Assembly: GCA_937969105.1 (NCBI GenBank)
Contig: CALBUZ010000203.1
Location: 1 to 15,735 of the forward strand
DNA: 15,735 nucleotides
From: an uncultured Collinsella sp.
GTDB taxonomy: Bacteria; Actinomycetota; Coriobacteriia; Coriobacteriales; Coriobacteriaceae
Direction: 5' to 3'
The notes beneath the pieces are model-generated. The model had not been told where the DNA came from, searched no databases, and saw only the letters and a program-made list of their open reading frames with translations. This document shows positions 15,175-15,735 of the stretch, piece after piece. The translations under genes and the position numbers were made by a program. Positions within the stretch are counted from its first letter, which is position 1. Each line of letters starts with the position of its first letter.

Positions 15175-15218
15175 TAAAACCCCCGATATAGGGTACAGTT
15201 ACAGCTGTTTGAATTTAT

Positions 15219-15243
15219 GCGGGCAGAGCGATCTGCCCGCTTT
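15219..15243 (+). terminator. Hairpin between the debranching gene and fmdB, weak terminator
   Basis: GCGGGCAGA (15219-15227) and TCTGCCCGC (15232-15240) form a 9-bp stem capped by a GCGA (GNRA-type) tetraloop and followed by TTTG. The T-run is short, so termination may be partial, with some read-through into fmdB 20 bases further on. Confidence 0.6.
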
Positions 15244-15262
15244 GTGCTGAAAAGGAAGTATT

Positions 15263-15499
15263 ATGGCGCGCTACGATTACAAGTGCTCGAGCTGCGGCAA
15301 CGTGTTTGAGGTTGAGCATCCGATGTCCGAGACCCCTGAGGTCGTTTGCCCGAGCTGCGGCGCTCCGGCATCCAAGACGTTCTCGGCCAGCGGCATCAAG
15401 TTTGAGGGCAGCGGCTTCTACAACACCGACCAACGAAGCGGCGGTTCCAGCACCAACGCCACCAGCGGCTGCTGCGCCAATTGCCCACACAACCACTAG
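15263..15499 (+). CDS. FmdB-family zinc-ribbon protein
   Basis: A 78-residue protein starting MARYDYKCSSCG, the FmdB/CxxC_CXXC_SSSS zinc-ribbon form. Cys 8 and 11 and Cys 29 and 32 make a CX2C-X17-CX2C site for one zinc. The domain continues to GIKFEGSGFYNTD, the usual end of the conserved part, then a Gly/Ser linker. The C-terminus adds Cys 70, 71, 74 and His 76, 78, possibly a second metal site. AAAAGGAAG a few bases before the ATG is a good ribosome site. The family was named after a proposed regulator of formamidase/amidase genes, but most members have no proven role. It follows the debranching gene by 88 bases and may be partly co-transcribed. No functional tie to glycogen is evident. 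Confidence 0.9.
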   Translation: MARYDYKCSSCGNVFEVEHPMSETPEVVCPSCGAPASKTFSASGIKFEGSGFYNTDQRSGGSSTNATSGCCANCPHNH

Positions 15500-15533
15500 A
15501 GACAAGCGGTCCCGACACCCAGGTTTCCTGATG

Positions 15534-15603
15534 AGTTGCGGTGAAATAGGGATTGTTTTACGGGTAGATGCCGCTATTCAATCCCTATTTCACCGCAACT
15601 TTT
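15534..15603. repeat. Perfect 22-bp inverted repeat with 23-base loop (long terminator or MITE-like element)
   Basis: Arm 15534-15555 begins AGTTGCGGTGAAATAGGG and is matched without error by its reverse complement at 15579-15600; the loop is 15556-15578. TTTT follows (15600-15603), so it can act as a terminator for fmdB, 35 bases after its stop. A perfect 22-bp, only moderately GC-rich stem is longer than a typical terminator and looks the same on both strands, so a dispersed repeat or a structured RNA is also possible. Confidence 0.75.
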
Positions 15604-15735
15604 CTATAGATCGGATTTCGGACTGATGCTAAGTTTGTAACATTTTAAAACTCTGCCGGATTACGGGGCTGAATTGACAACCTCTATACATTCCGGTAAT
15701 TTGCAAATTTCAACAAGCCATCTACCTGCGGTTTT
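15604..15735. promoter_or_regulatory. AT-rich non-coding end with a possible rightward promoter
   Basis: No gene is seen. TTGACA (15674-15679) is a consensus -35; TAATTT (15697-15702), 17 bases on, is a poor -10. It overlaps a 12-bp perfect palindrome AATTTGCAAATT (15698-15709) that could be an operator. The controlled gene would lie outside the window. Confidence 0.3.

Noticed and set aside
4299..15208. Shared 11-mer GTTACAGCTGT at 4299-4309 and 15198-15208
   Set aside because: Only two copies, in different settings (operon spacer and before fmdB). The core is a short palindrome, so chance is a sufficient explanation.

Overview
The window joins two unrelated pieces of DNA. Bases 1 to about 627 are AT-richer and encode the middle of a SusD/RagB-family outer-membrane glycan-binding lipoprotein, a Bacteroidota-type gene. 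From about 628 to the end the DNA is GC-rich and strongly biased to GC-ending codons. Its gene content (glycogen operon with both glgC and glgD, a GH13-GH77 fusion, FmdB) suggests a gut Coriobacteriia such as Collinsella; the genus is inference. The seam falls inside two genes at once: a SusD gene on the + strand and a thiamine pyrophosphokinase gene on the - strand. It is most simply read as an assembly or cloning chimera, and gene links across it should not be trusted.

Layout to the right of the seam. A leftward unit holds a HAD-superfamily sugar-phosphate phosphatase (973-1662), followed 9 bases later by the truncated thiamine pyrophosphokinase. A 331-base divergent intergenic region (1663-1993) carries repeated TGGTAAAAC-type half-sites, including a perfect 10-bp inverted repeat. 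Then comes a rightward glycogen operon glgB-glgP-glgC-glgD-glgA (about 1994-11658), closed by a clear rho-independent terminator (11696-11724). A separate rightward gene (11878-15174) encodes a 1098-residue two-enzyme debranching protein, GH13 followed by a GH77 4-alpha-glucanotransferase. Its upstream region carries the same TGGTAAAAC motif. An FmdB-family zinc-ribbon protein (15263-15499) follows, then a 22-bp perfect hairpin and AT-rich non-coding sequence.

How the genes work together: GlgC with GlgD makes ADP-glucose, GlgA polymerises it, GlgB branches it, GlgP phosphorolyses outer chains to glucose-1-phosphate, and the GH13-GH77 fusion would process the branched limit dextrin. This is a complete storage-glucan cycle. 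The shared operator-like motif suggests one sugar-responsive regulator, perhaps of the LacI type, for the operon, the debranching gene and possibly the divergent phosphatase.

Most unusual points: long lysine/alanine/threonine-rich histone-H1-like tails on the two polymer-building enzymes (about 300 residues on GlgA, about 86 on GlgB) but on none of the others; a Gly in place of the conserved His of catalytic region I in GlgB; the one-chain debranching enzyme; and the predicted shared regulon. No RNA genes, CRISPR arrays or transposases were seen.
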